Assembly (NCBI GenBank): GCA_007128995.1
Contig: SKWJ01000252.1
Location: 1-17,841 of the forward strand
Length of the DNA: 17,841 nucleotides
DNA from: Paracoccaceae bacterium
GTDB lineage: Bacteria; Pseudomonadota; Alphaproteobacteria; Rhodobacterales; Rhodobacteraceae
Reading direction: 5' to 3'
Position numbers and translations under genes: made by a program. Positions within the stretch are counted from its first letter, which is position 1, and each line of letters starts with the position of its first letter. The notes beneath the pieces are model-generated. The model was not told the DNA's origin and searched no databases. It worked only from the letters and a program-made list of their open reading frames with translations. Of the stretch, positions 9,390 through 16,885 are shown piece by piece.

Positions 9390-9719
9390 CTACCTGCGCG
9401 CCGCTGCCACCACCGCACAGAGAAAGCGGAATGTTTCGCGTCGGCGTTGGCCGTCATCCTCGGCCAGTTCGCGCTGCGCGGTCTGCACCAGCAGGTCCGT
9501 GATCATATCTGCGTTGCCGATCAGGGAATCGAACAGACTGCGCGCCACAATCTGTGGTTCACCCACCCCCCGAAGGGCAGAAGCCTTCCCGCACATGGGT
9601 GCAAGATCCCTGTCTCGCTTGCTTGTCGATGTCACCCTGCCGCCCTCCCCGCGCGCCTGCCGGATCATCTGCGCAACCTCTTGGACAGGCCGCGCGATTT
9701 GATGTTCAGACCTTGTCAT
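9390..9719 (-). CDS. Hypothetical protein, unrecognised small gene
   Basis: I do not recognise this 109-residue protein. Its C-terminal half (ARSLFDSLIGNADMITDLL, then QTAQRELAEDDGQRRRETFRF) has ordinary protein composition and looks helical. Its codons favour CTG, GTG, ATC and CGC like the neighbouring genes, with about 70% G or C at third positions by my count. The overlapping plus-strand frames give Arg/Ser- or His/Gln-rich translations typical of shadows. The N-terminal half uses more rare codons (several AGG), so the true start may be the ATG at 9666-9668 (92 residues), which has AAGAGG 8 bp upstream; the ATG at 9717-9719 has no clear site. There are no transmembrane segments or signal peptide. 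It converges on infB and is divergent from thiN. Confidence 0.5.
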   Translation of the reverse strand: MTRSEHQIARPVQEVAQMIRQARGEGGRVTSTSKRDRDLAPMCGKASALRGVGEPQIVARSLFDSLIGNADMITDLLVQTAQRELAEDDGQRRRETFRFLCAVVAAARR

Positions 9720-9785
9720 TTTGGTGATCAGGATAGATCAATTCAGAACGCGATCCCTTCGTTCACACGAATCCGGAAGCCTGCT

Positions 9786-10451
9786 GTGCCTGTTGCATTA
9801 CCCCATGGCGTGACCCTTGTTGGCGGTGGTCAGGTTGCGCGCGCTGATCTTGAAGCCGCGCTGCTGCGCGCGCCATCCCTTGTTGCGGCAGATGGCGGCG
9901 CGAATATGCTCATGCGCTGGGGTCACAGGCCAGACCGGGTGATTGGCGATCTCGATTCCCTTGATCCATCCCTGCGTGCAACCCTTGCCGATCGGGTTGA
10001 ACATATAGCCGAACAGGACAGCACGGATTTTGACAAATCCCTGAGCCATATCTTCGCCCCGTTCATCCTCGCGCTCGGCTTTGACGGCGCGCGGCTGGAC
10101 CACACGCTTGCGGCCATGCGCAGCCTTGTGCATCACGGGCGGGCGCGGGTCGTGATGCAGGCTGCCCAAGATATCTGCTTTCTGGCCCCCCCTTCCCTAA
10201 GGCTGACCTTGCCCGCATCGGCGCGCGTCTCGCTGTTTCCGATGGGGCACGTCACCGGGCGGTCAGAGGGGCTCTGCTGGCCAATCGACGGGCTGACCTT
10301 TGCACCTGATGGCATTATCGGCACATCGAACAAGGCCATAGGTGGGGCCGTCGATCTGGAATTTGACCAACCGCGCATGCTGGTCCTGCTGGAGCGGTGC
10401 CACCTTGATCAGGTTCTGACAGCCGTGCTACAGGCGCGCGACTGGCGCTGA
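9786..10451 (+). CDS. thiN: Thiamine pyrophosphokinase (thiamine diphosphokinase)
   Basis: ThiN (EC 2.7.6.2) transfers pyrophosphate from ATP to thiamine to make thiamine diphosphate, and so supports thiamine salvage. The 221-residue protein shows VTLVGGG (9-15), ADGGAN (35-40), VIGDLDSLD (52-60), DSTDFDKS (78-85), GFDGARLDHTL (98-108) and near the C-terminus IGTSNKAIGG, all typical of bacterial thiamine pyrophosphokinases. I chose GTG 9786 because GGAAG (9775-9779) lies 6 bp upstream and the protein then begins just before the first beta strand. The same frame runs open back to 9237, but that part has shadow-like composition and crosses the infB terminator. It converges on ubiB with 8 bp between the stops. 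Confidence 0.9.
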   Translation: MPVALPHGVTLVGGGQVARADLEAALLRAPSLVAADGGANMLMRWGHRPDRVIGDLDSLDPSLRATLADRVEHIAEQDSTDFDKSLSHIFAPFILALGFDGARLDHTLAAMRSLVHHGRARVVMQAAQDICFLAPPSLRLTLPASARVSLFPMGHVTGRSEGLCWPIDGLTFAPDGIIGTSNKAIGGAVDLEFDQPRMLVLLERCHLDQVLTAVLQARDWR

Positions 10452-10459
10452 GCGCACGA

Positions 10460-11992
10460 TCAGATCAGCGCGCCAATCACCACACCCAGACCGACAAGCC
10501 CGCCACCAAGCGCGGCCCAGCCAACAGGTCCGATCCGCTGCGGGCTGGGCTGGGTGCGCGGGCCGCGATGGGCTTGCGCGATCAGGGCTTCTTCGACCAG
10601 CCGGGGCAGATGCGGGCCAAACCGTGTCAGAATCCGCGCAGTCTGCGCAAGATCCCCCGCCAGCGCCTTGGGTCCGATACTTTCGCGGATATATTCCTCG
10701 ACCACGGGCCGGGCCACGCGCCACATGTTGATCTCGGGGTTGAGTGATCGGGCCACACCCTCGACCACAACCATGGTGCGCTGCAACAGGATCAACTCGG
10801 TCCGTGTTTCCATCCCGAACCGCTCTGTCACCTCGAACAGATAGGCCAGGAGCTTCGCCATCGAGATATGGCGCGCATCCATTCCGAAAATCGGCTCTCC
10901 GACAGAGCGCAAGGCGCGGGCAAATTCGTCAATATCGCGGTCAGGGGGCACATAACCCGCTTCGAAATGCACTTCGGCAACGCGCTGGTAATCCTTGCGG
11001 ATAAAGCCGAACAGGATCTCGGCATAGGCACGGCGGGTAAAGCTGTCGATCCGCCCCATGATCCCGAAATCCAGCGCGATGATCTCGCCTGTCGCGGTTA
11101 CTTTCAGGTTTCCCTGATGCATGTCACCGTGGAAAAATCCGTCACGCAACGCATGGCGCAGGAACAGGGTCAGAACCCGGATGCCAAGCTCATTGCGGTC
11201 AATGCCCAAGGCATCCAGCGCGGCATTGTCCCCCATCGCCACACCTTCGGCCCAACCCAGCGTCAGGACACGCCGCGACGAGAATGCCCAGTTCGGGCGC
11301 GGCACGCTGAACCCCGCGTCATTTTCGGTATTGGCGGCAAATTCCGCCGCCGATGCCGCTTCAAGGCGCAAATCCAGTTCGCCATCGACCACGCTTTCAA
11401 AATGCTGGATCACATCCAGCGGGCGCAGACGACGGGTTGAGGGCAGCAACCATTCGATCATTCCCGCGGCGAAGTAGAAGGCGTCAATATCCGTGCGAAA
11501 CGCGCGGTCAACGCCGGGTCGAAGCACCTTCACGGCCACTTTCGCGCCGCTTTCGGCAAGCGTGGCGGCATGCACCTGCGCAATGGACGCGGCCGCCACA
11601 GGTTCTGAAAACTCGGAAAACACCTCCTCAACCGGGCGTTCCAGTTCTTCCGCGATGGTTTCCATCGCCTTCGCGCGCGGAAACGGCGGCAGCTTGTCCT
11701 GCAGATAGCGCAACTGGTCGGCCAGTTCCTGCCCCACGACATCCGGGCGGGTCGCAAGGGTCTGCCCCAGCTTGATATAGGCTGGTCCAAGGGCCGTCAG
11801 CGCGCGTGTCAGCGGCGGCAGTTCCGGATCACCCTTCAACCCAAGCGGCTTGAACGGCCAGCCCAGCACACGCGCCACAAACCGCAACCGCGGCGGCACC
11901 ATCATTTTTTCCAGTACCACATCCATCGCGCCCGTGCGTTCAAACGTGGCACCTGTGCGGATCAGCCGCCAGAGGTTGAACGGTCCGCGCAT
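10460..11992 (-). CDS. ubiB: UbiB-family atypical kinase (ubiquinone biosynthesis)
   Basis: UbiB is a membrane-associated atypical protein-kinase-like ATPase needed for ubiquinone synthesis, probably helping lipid intermediates reach the soluble Ubi enzymes. The 510-residue protein has the KxGQ signature (KLGQ, 74-77), the Ala-rich nucleotide loop VAAASIAQVHAA (132-143), Lys155 in VAVKVLRPG, the catalytic-loop equivalent HGDMHQGN (288-295) and the metal-binding DFG (308-310). A hydrophobic C-terminal segment (about 487-510) is a probable membrane anchor, as expected. It starts 3 bp after the ubiE stop, so the two form an operon; GGAAG at the end of ubiE may serve as ribosome binding site. In relatives coaBC often follows, but here thiN converges instead. 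Confidence 0.96.
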   Translation of the reverse strand: MRGPFNLWRLIRTGATFERTGAMDVVLEKMMVPPRLRFVARVLGWPFKPLGLKGDPELPPLTRALTALGPAYIKLGQTLATRPDVVGQELADQLRYLQDKLPPFPRAKAMETIAEELERPVEEVFSEFSEPVAAASIAQVHAATLAESGAKVAVKVLRPGVDRAFRTDIDAFYFAAGMIEWLLPSTRRLRPLDVIQHFESVVDGELDLRLEAASAAEFAANTENDAGFSVPRPNWAFSSRRVLTLGWAEGVAMGDNAALDALGIDRNELGIRVLTLFLRHALRDGFFHGDMHQGNLKVTATGEIIALDFGIMGRIDSFTRRAYAEILFGFIRKDYQRVAEVHFEAGYVPPDRDIDEFARALRSVGEPIFGMDARHISMAKLLAYLFEVTERFGMETRTELILLQRTMVVVEGVARSLNPEINMWRVARPVVEEYIRESIGPKALAGDLAQTARILTRFGPHLPRLVEEALIAQAHRGPRTQPSPQRIGPVGWAALGGGLVGLGVVIGALI

Positions 11993-11995
11993 CGC

Positions 11996-12751
11996 TCAGA
12001 GCTTCCAGCCAGAGTGCAAGGCCGCAATACCCATCGAGAGGTTGCGATACTTCACCTGCTCGAACCCGGCAGTTCTGATCATTTCGGCAAACCGGTCCTG
12101 ATCCGGAAATTTGCGAATGGATTCGACAAGATACTGATAGCTGTCGCGATCATTGGCCACCACCTGACCCATCGCCGGAATGACGTTGAAGGAATAGAGA
12201 TCATAGGCTTTCTGCATCAGATCATTCGGAATATGGCTGAATTCCAGCACCATCAGCCGCCCGCCGGGACGCAGAACGCGGAACGCTTCGGACAGGGCAT
12301 CTTCAATCCGGGTGACATTTCGAATGCCGAAACTGATCGTGTAGACATCGAAACTGTTATCCGCAAATGGCAGCGCCATCGCGTCGCCCTGCATCCAGGT
12401 CAGGGCATCGGCCAGATTCTCCGCCTCTGCCCGTTTCCGGCCTTCGATCAGCATATCTTCGGTCAGGTCCAGCACTGTCGCCTCTGCCCCGGCGCCCGCA
12501 CGGCGCAGGAAGCGAAAGGCAATATCCCCCGTACCCCCAGCCACATCCAGAAGCCGCTGGCCCGTGCGCGGCGCAAGCCAGTCCATCATTGCATCCTTCC
12601 ACAACCGGTGAATGCCTGCGGACATCAGATCGTTCATGATATCATAGCGGGACGCAACGCGGGTGAAGACGCCCTGAACCAGACCAGCTTTCTGGCCTTC
12701 CGCGACTGTCTGATACCCGAAATGAGTGGTCTTGTCCTCTTGTGTCATCAT
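11996..12751 (-). CDS. ubiE: Demethylubiquinone/demethylmenaquinone C-methyltransferase UbiE
   Basis: UbiE is a SAM-dependent methyltransferase for the C-methylation step of ubiquinone (and, where present, menaquinone) synthesis (EC 2.1.1.201/2.1.1.163). The 251-residue protein begins [16 protein letters not shown]. It carries the UbiE signature [18 protein letters not shown] (36-53), SAM loop [10 protein letters not shown] (67-76) and second signature [15 protein letters not shown]. The frame extends to a GTG at 12769, but ATG 12749-12751 is better placed, 7 nt after GGAG; ATG 12746-12748 is also possible. It leads the ubiE-ubiB operon and is divergent from mutM across about 104 bp. Confidence 0.96.
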   Translation of the reverse strand: MMTQEDKTTHFGYQTVAEGQKAGLVQGVFTRVASRYDIMNDLMSAGIHRLWKDAMMDWLAPRTGQRLLDVAGGTGDIAFRFLRRAGAGAEATVLDLTEDMLIEGRKRAEAENLADALTWMQGDAMALPFADNSFDVYTISFGIRNVTRIEDALSEAFRVLRPGGRLMVLEFSHIPNDLMQKAYDLYSFNVIPAMGQVVANDRDSYQYLVESIRKFPDQDRFAEMIRTAGFEQVKYRNLSMGIAALHSGWKL

Positions 12752-12766
12752 TCCCGCACTCCGTTG

Positions 12767-12782
12767 CACGGCTCTTGCCGTG
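12767..12782 (-). other. Hairpin in the ubiE leader
   Basis: CACGGC (12767-12772) and GCCGTG (12777-12782) form a 6-bp stem with a 4-nt loop, 15 bp upstream of the ubiE ATG at 12751. In the minus-strand RNA it would sit just before the ribosome binding site. Its right half also contains the proposed -35 element of mutM. No T-run follows in either direction. Confidence 0.5.
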
Positions 12783-12824
12783 TTGCCCGTCCTCTCCTTA
12801 TAGGGTTATCGGGGGCCGATACAA
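12775..12824. promoter_or_regulatory. Overlapping divergent promoters for mutM and ubiE
   Basis: For mutM (+), TTGCCG (12775-12780) lies 17 bp before TTATAG (12798-12803). For ubiE (-), TTGTAT (reverse of 12819-12824) lies 16 bp before TATAAG (reverse of 12797-12802). The two -10 elements overlap almost completely, so polymerases could not occupy both at once. The matches were found by eye; no start points are known. Confidence 0.45.
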
Positions 12825-12855
12825 TGCGACCCCTTTGCAAGCCCCGGAGTGCCGC

Positions 12856-13719
12856 ATGCCCGAATTGCCCGAAGTCGAGACTGTCCGCGCGGGTCTGTTG
12901 CCAGCACTGGAAGGGCAGCGCATCGCCCGTGCCGAGTTGCGCCGCGACGGGCTGCGCTGGCCTTTCCCGCCAGATATGGCCGCACGGCTGACCGGGGCGC
13001 GGGTAGAGCAGCTTCGCAGACGGTCAAAATACATACTTGCTGATCTGGATCGGGGCGAATCGCTGATCATCCATCTGGGCATGTCGGGACGGATGGTGAT
13101 TTCCGGTCTGGCTGGTCCGGCTGTGCCCGGACAGTTTCACTTCGACCACCCCCCGGTCGAAAAGCACGACCATGTGCTGCTTCACATGGAAAACGGCGCG
13201 CGGGTCACCTTCAACGATCCCCGCCGATTCGGCGCGATGGACCTGTGCGCGACACAAGACCTCGAACGCCATCCCCTGCTGGCCAGTATCGGGCCGGAAC
13301 CTTTGGGAAATTCCTTTCATGCCACCTATCTTGCAGATCGGCTCAGCGGGCGCAAAACACCGATCAAGGCCGCGCTTCTGGACCAGCGAATCGTTGCGGG
13401 CCTTGGCAATATCTATGTCTGTGAAGCCCTTTTCCGCGCCGGGATCAGCCCAAAGCGTGCCGCAGGCCGACTTTCTCGCGCCCGGATCGAACGGTTGACA
13501 GATGCGATCCGCACCACCTTGCGCGAGGCCATCGAAGCGGGCGGATCCTCCCTGCGCGACTACCGCCAAGCCAATGGCGAACTTGGGTATTTTCAGCATT
13601 CCTTCCGCGTCTATGGGCGCGAGGGGGCCCCGTGCGTAACCCCGGGCTGCCCCAATACCGTGCGCCGGATCGTGCAATCTGGCCGGTCCAGCTTCTACTG
13701 CCCGACCTGCCAGAGATGA
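12856..13719 (+). CDS. mutM: Formamidopyrimidine-DNA glycosylase MutM (Fpg)
   Basis: MutM (EC 3.2.2.23, with AP-lyase activity 4.2.99.18) excises 8-oxoguanine and formamidopyrimidines from oxidised DNA. The 287-residue protein begins [10 protein letters not shown], giving the catalytic N-terminal Pro2 and Glu3. Lys58 (RRRSKYIL) matches the conserved beta-hairpin lysine. The helix-two-turn-helix region includes [22 protein letters not shown]-terminal zinc finger has Cys260-x4-Cys265-x16-Cys282-x2-Cys285, all four intact. ATG 12856 was chosen because Pro2 must follow the start; GGAG (12846-12849) lies 6 bp upstream, and the longer open frame cannot be right. Confidence 0.98.
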   Translation: MPELPEVETVRAGLLPALEGQRIARAELRRDGLRWPFPPDMAARLTGARVEQLRRRSKYILADLDRGESLIIHLGMSGRMVISGLAGPAVPGQFHFDHPPVEKHDHVLLHMENGARVTFNDPRRFGAMDLCATQDLERHPLLASIGPEPLGNSFHATYLADRLSGRKTPIKAALLDQRIVAGLGNIYVCEALFRAGISPKRAAGRLSRARIERLTDAIRTTLREAIEAGGSSLRDYRQANGELGYFQHSFRVYGREGAPCVTPGCPNTVRRIVQSGRSSFYCPTCQR

Positions 13720-13720
13720 C

Positions 13721-13748
13721 TTGAACCCATACACCAAGCTGATATGCC
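13721..13748 (+). promoter_or_regulatory. Weak candidate promoter for the enoyl-CoA hydratase gene
   Basis: TTGAAC (13721-13726) and TATGCC (13743-13748), 16 bp apart, lie in the 62-bp gap after mutM. The -10 match is modest. No terminator separates mutM from the next gene, so read-through is equally likely. Confidence 0.25.
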
Positions 13749-13781
13749 ATGCGCAAACCGCAGTAACCAGGGTGCCAACAC

Positions 13782-14558
13782 ATGGCCTATGAAACGCTGA
13801 TCGTCGATATCGACAACCATATCGCACTGATCCGCCTGAACCGCCCGGATGCGCTGAATGCGCTTAACAGCACCTTGCTGGGAGAATTGGCAGACGCGCT
13901 GAGCGCGGCAGATCAGAACGACAAGGTGCGCTGCATCGTCATCACCGGATCCGACAAGGCCTTCGCGGCCGGTGCGGATATCAAGGAAATGTCGGAAAAA
14001 GGCTTCGTCGACATGTTTCAGGCGGATTTCTTCGCGCCCGAATCCGAAGCCTTGATGCGCGTGCGCAAACCGATCATCGCCGCTGTTTCCGGCTATGCGC
14101 TGGGGGGTGGGTGCGAACTGGCCATGATGTGCGATTTCATCATCGCCTCTGAGACTGCGAAATTCGGCCAGCCCGAGATCAATCTCGGCGTCGTCGCCGG
14201 GATTGGCGGAACCCAGCGCCTGACACGGCTTGTCGGCAAGTCCAAGGCGATGGACATGCATCTGACGGGCCGGTTCATGGATGCCGAAGAGGCCGAGCGC
14301 GCGGGTCTGGTCAGCCGGGTTGTCCCGGTCAAGAAACTGATGGAAGAAACCATGGCCGCCGCCGCCAAGATCGCCGAGAAATCGCAAATCTCGGTCAAAG
14401 TGGTGAAAGAATCGGTCAATCGCAGTTATGAGACGACCCTGCGCGAAGGGCTTCTGTTTGAACGCCGGGTGTTCCACATGCTGTTTGCATCCGAAGATCA
14501 GAAAGAGGGCATGTCCGCCTTCCTTGAAAAGCGCCAACCGCAATTCCGCGACCAGTAA
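13782..14558 (+). CDS. Enoyl-CoA hydratase (crotonase family)
   Basis: A probable enoyl-CoA hydratase (EC 4.2.1.17), hydrating 2-enoyl-CoA to 3-hydroxyacyl-CoA in fatty-acid or amino-acid degradation. The 258-residue protein has the crotonase motifs: ADIKEM with AFAAGA (60-70) and [15 protein letters not shown] (104-118) for the oxyanion hole. Glu112 and Glu132 ([19 protein letters not shown]) match the two catalytic glutamates of short-chain hydratases such as mitochondrial ECHS1. C-terminal features include [39 protein letters not shown] sits about 9 bp before the ATG. The family has many substrates, so the exact one cannot be given. It lies between mutM and rpsT as in other Rhodobacterales. 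Confidence 0.93.
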   Translation: MAYETLIVDIDNHIALIRLNRPDALNALNSTLLGELADALSAADQNDKVRCIVITGSDKAFAAGADIKEMSEKGFVDMFQADFFAPESEALMRVRKPIIAAVSGYALGGGCELAMMCDFIIASETAKFGQPEINLGVVAGIGGTQRLTRLVGKSKAMDMHLTGRFMDAEEAERAGLVSRVVPVKKLMEETMAAAAKIAEKSQISVKVVKESVNRSYETTLREGLLFERRVFHMLFASEDQKEGMSAFLEKRQPQFRDQ

Positions 14559-14641
14559 CGCATTCTGTCCTTTTCTTTTCCCGCGCGCTGGCGTAAGAGC
14601 CGTCGCACATGCGCGTGGGCCCGCTTAAGGCATGAGTCGGA

Positions 14642-14694
14642 ACTGGTCTTTCAGACCAGTCACGGGTCCGTTGCGAAACAGATTTGAAACGGAC
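14642..14694 (+). promoter_or_regulatory. Structured leader with two tandem hairpins upstream of rpsT
   Basis: Hairpin 1 is ACTGGTCT (14642-14649) with AGACCAGT (14653-14660), a perfect 8-bp stem with a 3-nt loop. Hairpin 2 is GTCCGTT (14666-14672) with AACGGAC (14688-14694), a 7-bp stem with a 15-nt loop. They end 19 bp before the rpsT ATG. Neither is followed by a T-run, so they are not typical terminators. S20 represses its own translation in E. coli, which makes a leader control element plausible here, but this is inference. I could not identify a clear rpsT promoter in 14559-14641. Confidence 0.5.
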
Positions 14695-14713
14695 ACGAAA
14701 GACGAGGCCCAAA

Positions 14714-14980
14714 ATGGCAAATACCCCTCAATCCAAGAAGCGCGCCCGCCAGCTCGAGCGCCGCACCGATGTGAACAAGGCGCGCCGCTCGCGCATCCGC
14801 ACCTATTTGCGCAAGGTCGAAGAAGCCATCGCTTCGGGCGATCAGGCCAATGCAGCCGAAGCCCTGCGCGCAGCGCAACCGGAATTGGCACGCGGCGCGT
14901 CCAAGGGCGTGATGCACAAGAACACAGTCGCCCGCAAGATGTCGCGTCTTGCGTCGCGGGTGAAGGCACTCTCGAACTGA
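14714..14980 (+). CDS. rpsT: 30S ribosomal protein S20
   Basis: S20 binds the 16S rRNA 5' domain early in 30S assembly. The 88-residue, very basic protein begins [17 protein letters not shown] and has the family pattern [19 protein letters not shown]...[23 protein letters not shown]. This is the normal length. The frame extends upstream into the leader hairpins, but ATG 14714, with GAGG 6 bp before it, starts at the conserved N-terminus. It is monocistronic by layout, with a leader of tandem hairpins and a terminator 50 bp downstream. Confidence 0.97.
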   Translation: MANTPQSKKRARQLERRTDVNKARRSRIRTYLRKVEEAIASGDQANAAEALRAAQPELARGASKGVMHKNTVARKMSRLASRVKALSN

Positions 14981-15030
14981 GAAGGTCGGCCAGCGGCGTC
15001 ATACAGACGGCCATGGCCATCCCAGAGAAC

Positions 15031-15056
15031 AGCACCCCCGCGCGGGGTGCTTTTTT
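15031..15056 (+). terminator. Intrinsic terminator after rpsT
   Basis: AGCACCCC (15031-15038) pairs with GGGGTGCT (15044-15051) around a 5-nt loop, and six T residues (15051-15056) follow. It ends rpsT transcription and isolates the dnaA leader. A separate 10-bp palindrome, GGCCATGGCC (15009-15018), lies between the rpsT stop and the terminator. Confidence 0.92.
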
Positions 15057-15438
15057 CATGCGCATGAAATCGGGGGATTGCGCGGCCCGAAACGATTCTT
15101 TCACCGGCAATCGCGCGTCAAGCTTCAAGTTCTGTTGCCGCCCCTTGGCGGCGTTGCTAATGTCTCTCAGCGACTCGCGTCGTGCTAGGGGAACAGCACC
15201 ACAATCAGGTTCGACAGGGCGGGATTGTGCCGATATCAGGGGCAAAACCCCTGCATCGCCATTCTGGCGGCTGAAACCCGGTTACATGTTAAGACTGCAC
15301 CTTGCCGGATTGCGGAAGCGATCTTCCGGAAGTTGTTTTCTGTTGCGCGGTTTCCGGGTCTTTGGCCCAATGCCCGCATTCGTTCAAAGGCCGGTGCCGC
15401 AAGGCACCATGACAACACAAAGTTAGGTTGAGGGTCAG
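15057..15438 (+). promoter_or_regulatory. Long dnaA upstream region with four spaced hairpins
   Basis: No gene is convincing in these 382 bp. Four short perfect stems are present: GCCGCC/GGCGGC (15137-15152, CCTT loop), CAGGGG/CCCCTG (15237-15253), CGGAAG/CTTCCG (15313-15328, CGAT loop) and GGTGCC/GGCACC (15393-15408, GNRA-type GCAA loop). The third runs into a 10-bp palindrome, CTTCCGGAAG (15323-15332). A weak promoter candidate is TTCGAC (15210-15215) with GATATC (15232-15237), which would give a leader of nearly 200 nt. I found no good DnaA box. GAGGG (15430-15434) is the dnaA ribosome binding site. Confidence 0.45.
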
Positions 15439-16779
15439 ATGGTTGCTAATCAATGGGCTGGAATTTCAGAAGACCTTCGATCCGAAATCGGCGAAAGCAA
15501 CCACAAGAACTGGATCGCACCACTGGAATGCCTTGGCCTGTCCGAAGGCGTGCTGCGGTTCCGTGCCCCGTCCCGATTCGTTGGCGACTGGGTCAAGCGC
15601 ACCTATCATGACCAGATCTTCGCCCATGTGAAAACCAGATCCGAAGAGGTCGCCCGTCTGGAATTCATCGTGGGCGACGCCACGCGAAAGCCCAGCGCGC
15701 CGGCTGTTGCACCCCAAAAACCCGCTGTGACCGAAGAACTTCAAGGCGCCCCGCTGGACGGCAAATACAATTTCGACAATTTCGTCGTCGGCAAACCGAA
15801 TGAACTGGCCCATGCCGCCGCACGGCGCGTGGCCGAAGGCGGCGACGTCACCTTCAACCCGCTTTTCCTGTATGGCGGGGTCGGGCTTGGCAAGACCCAT
15901 CTGATGCATGCCATCGCATGGGAGCTGCGCGCGAAACGGCCCGATCTGCAGGTCCTGTATCTGTCGGCCGAACAGTTCATGTACCGCTTCGTTCAGGCGC
16001 TGCGCGACCGCGAGATCATGGATTTCAAGAACCTGTTCCGCTCGGTCGACATGCTGATGGTTGATGACGTGCAATTCATTGCCGGCAAGGACAGCTCTCA
16101 GGAAGAATTCTTTCACACCTTCAACGCGCTGGTCGACCAGAACAAGCAGATCGTCATTTCCGCAGATCGCGCGCCCGGAGAGATCAAGGATCTGGAAGCG
16201 CGCATCTCATCGCGCATGCAATGCGGCCTTGTTGTAGACCTGCACCCTACCAATTACGAATTGCGGCTTGGCATCCTGCAACGCAAGGCGGCGCAATTCG
16301 CCCAGAGCTACGGCGCCATCAAGATCGACAATGGTGTGTTCGAGTTTCTTGCCCACAGGATAACAACCAATGTCCGGGTTCTTGAAGGTGCGTTGCAACG
16401 GCTGTTTGCGTTCTCCAGCCTGATCGGTCAGGAAGTCAGTCTTGACATGGTTCAGGACTGCCTGTCCGACATTCTGCGCAGTTCCGAACGCCGGGTCACG
16501 GTCGAGGAAATCCAGCGCAAGGTTGCCGAACATTTCAACATCCGCCTGTCGGACATGCTGGGGCCGAAACGCACCCGCACGATCGCGCGCCCGCGCCAGA
16601 TTGCGATGTATCTCTCGAAAGAAATGACCTCGCGTTCGCTGCCCGAAATCGGGCGCCGCTTTGGCGGGCGCGATCACACCACCATCCTGCACGGGGTGCG
16701 CAAGGTCGAGGAAATGCGCGCCAGCGACAGCCAGCTGAATGAAGACATCGAATTGCTGCGCCGCTTGCTGGAAAGCTGA
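15439..16779 (+). CDS. dnaA: Chromosomal replication initiator protein DnaA
   Basis: DnaA binds the origin and, in its ATP form, opens the DNA and loads helicase. The 446-residue protein has domain I (about 1-80, with WIAPLECLGLSEGVLRFRAPS), a short Pro/Ala-rich linker (about 82-105), and AAA+ domain III with Walker A GGVGLGKT (146-153) and Walker B MLMVDD (205-210). Domain IV carries the DNA-binding signature GGRDHTTILHGVRKVEE near 407-423. The linker is short, so the protein is smaller than the E. coli (467) or Caulobacter (490) proteins. ATG 15439 follows GAGGG. dnaN begins 106 bp downstream with no terminator between, so co-transcription is likely. Confidence 0.98.
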   Translation: MVANQWAGISEDLRSEIGESNHKNWIAPLECLGLSEGVLRFRAPSRFVGDWVKRTYHDQIFAHVKTRSEEVARLEFIVGDATRKPSAPAVAPQKPAVTEELQGAPLDGKYNFDNFVVGKPNELAHAAARRVAEGGDVTFNPLFLYGGVGLGKTHLMHAIAWELRAKRPDLQVLYLSAEQFMYRFVQALRDREIMDFKNLFRSVDMLMVDDVQFIAGKDSSQEEFFHTFNALVDQNKQIVISADRAPGEIKDLEARISSRMQCGLVVDLHPTNYELRLGILQRKAAQFAQSYGAIKIDNGVFEFLAHRITTNVRVLEGALQRLFAFSSLIGQEVSLDMVQDCLSDILRSSERRVTVEEIQRKVAEHFNIRLSDMLGPKRTRTIARPRQIAMYLSKEMTSRSLPEIGRRFGGRDHTTILHGVRKVEEMRASDSQLNEDIELLRRLLES

Positions 16780-16842
16780 ACACCGCCCGAAATCATGAAA
16801 AAACGCTTGTCGCCGGGACAAAATTGACTAGGCTCGCGCTCC

Positions 16843-16864
16843 CCGGCAGGCTAAGACTTGCCGG
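16843..16864 (+). other. Hairpin in the dnaA-dnaN gap
   Basis: CCGGCAGG (16843-16850) pairs with CTTGCCGG (16857-16864), an 8-bp stem with one G-U pair and a 6-nt loop. It ends 8 bp before the dnaN ribosome binding site (AAGGA, 16873-16877). No T-run follows. A smaller stem, TTGTC/GACAA, lies at 16807-16821. TTGACT at 16824-16829 resembles a -35 element, but no -10 is well spaced from it. Confidence 0.5.
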
Positions 16865-16885
16865 TGGCAACCAAGGACGTCAGGC

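Noticed and set aside
9237..9785. Long 5' extension of the thiN frame starting at the infB stop
   Set aside because: It would cross the strong infB terminator and has shadow-type composition. GTG 9786 with GGAAG upstream gives the normal thiamine pyrophosphokinase N-terminus.
14632..15426. 264-codon frame spanning rpsT and the dnaA leader
   Set aside because: It overlaps rpsT in another frame, runs through the rpsT terminator, and its product has no family resemblance.
15225..15431. Possible upstream ORF ending next to the dnaA ribosome binding site
   Set aside because: It needs a TTG start without a ribosome binding site, and its codon use is unlike the neighbouring genes. Its stop overlapping the dnaA site is probably chance, though ribosome profiling could test it.
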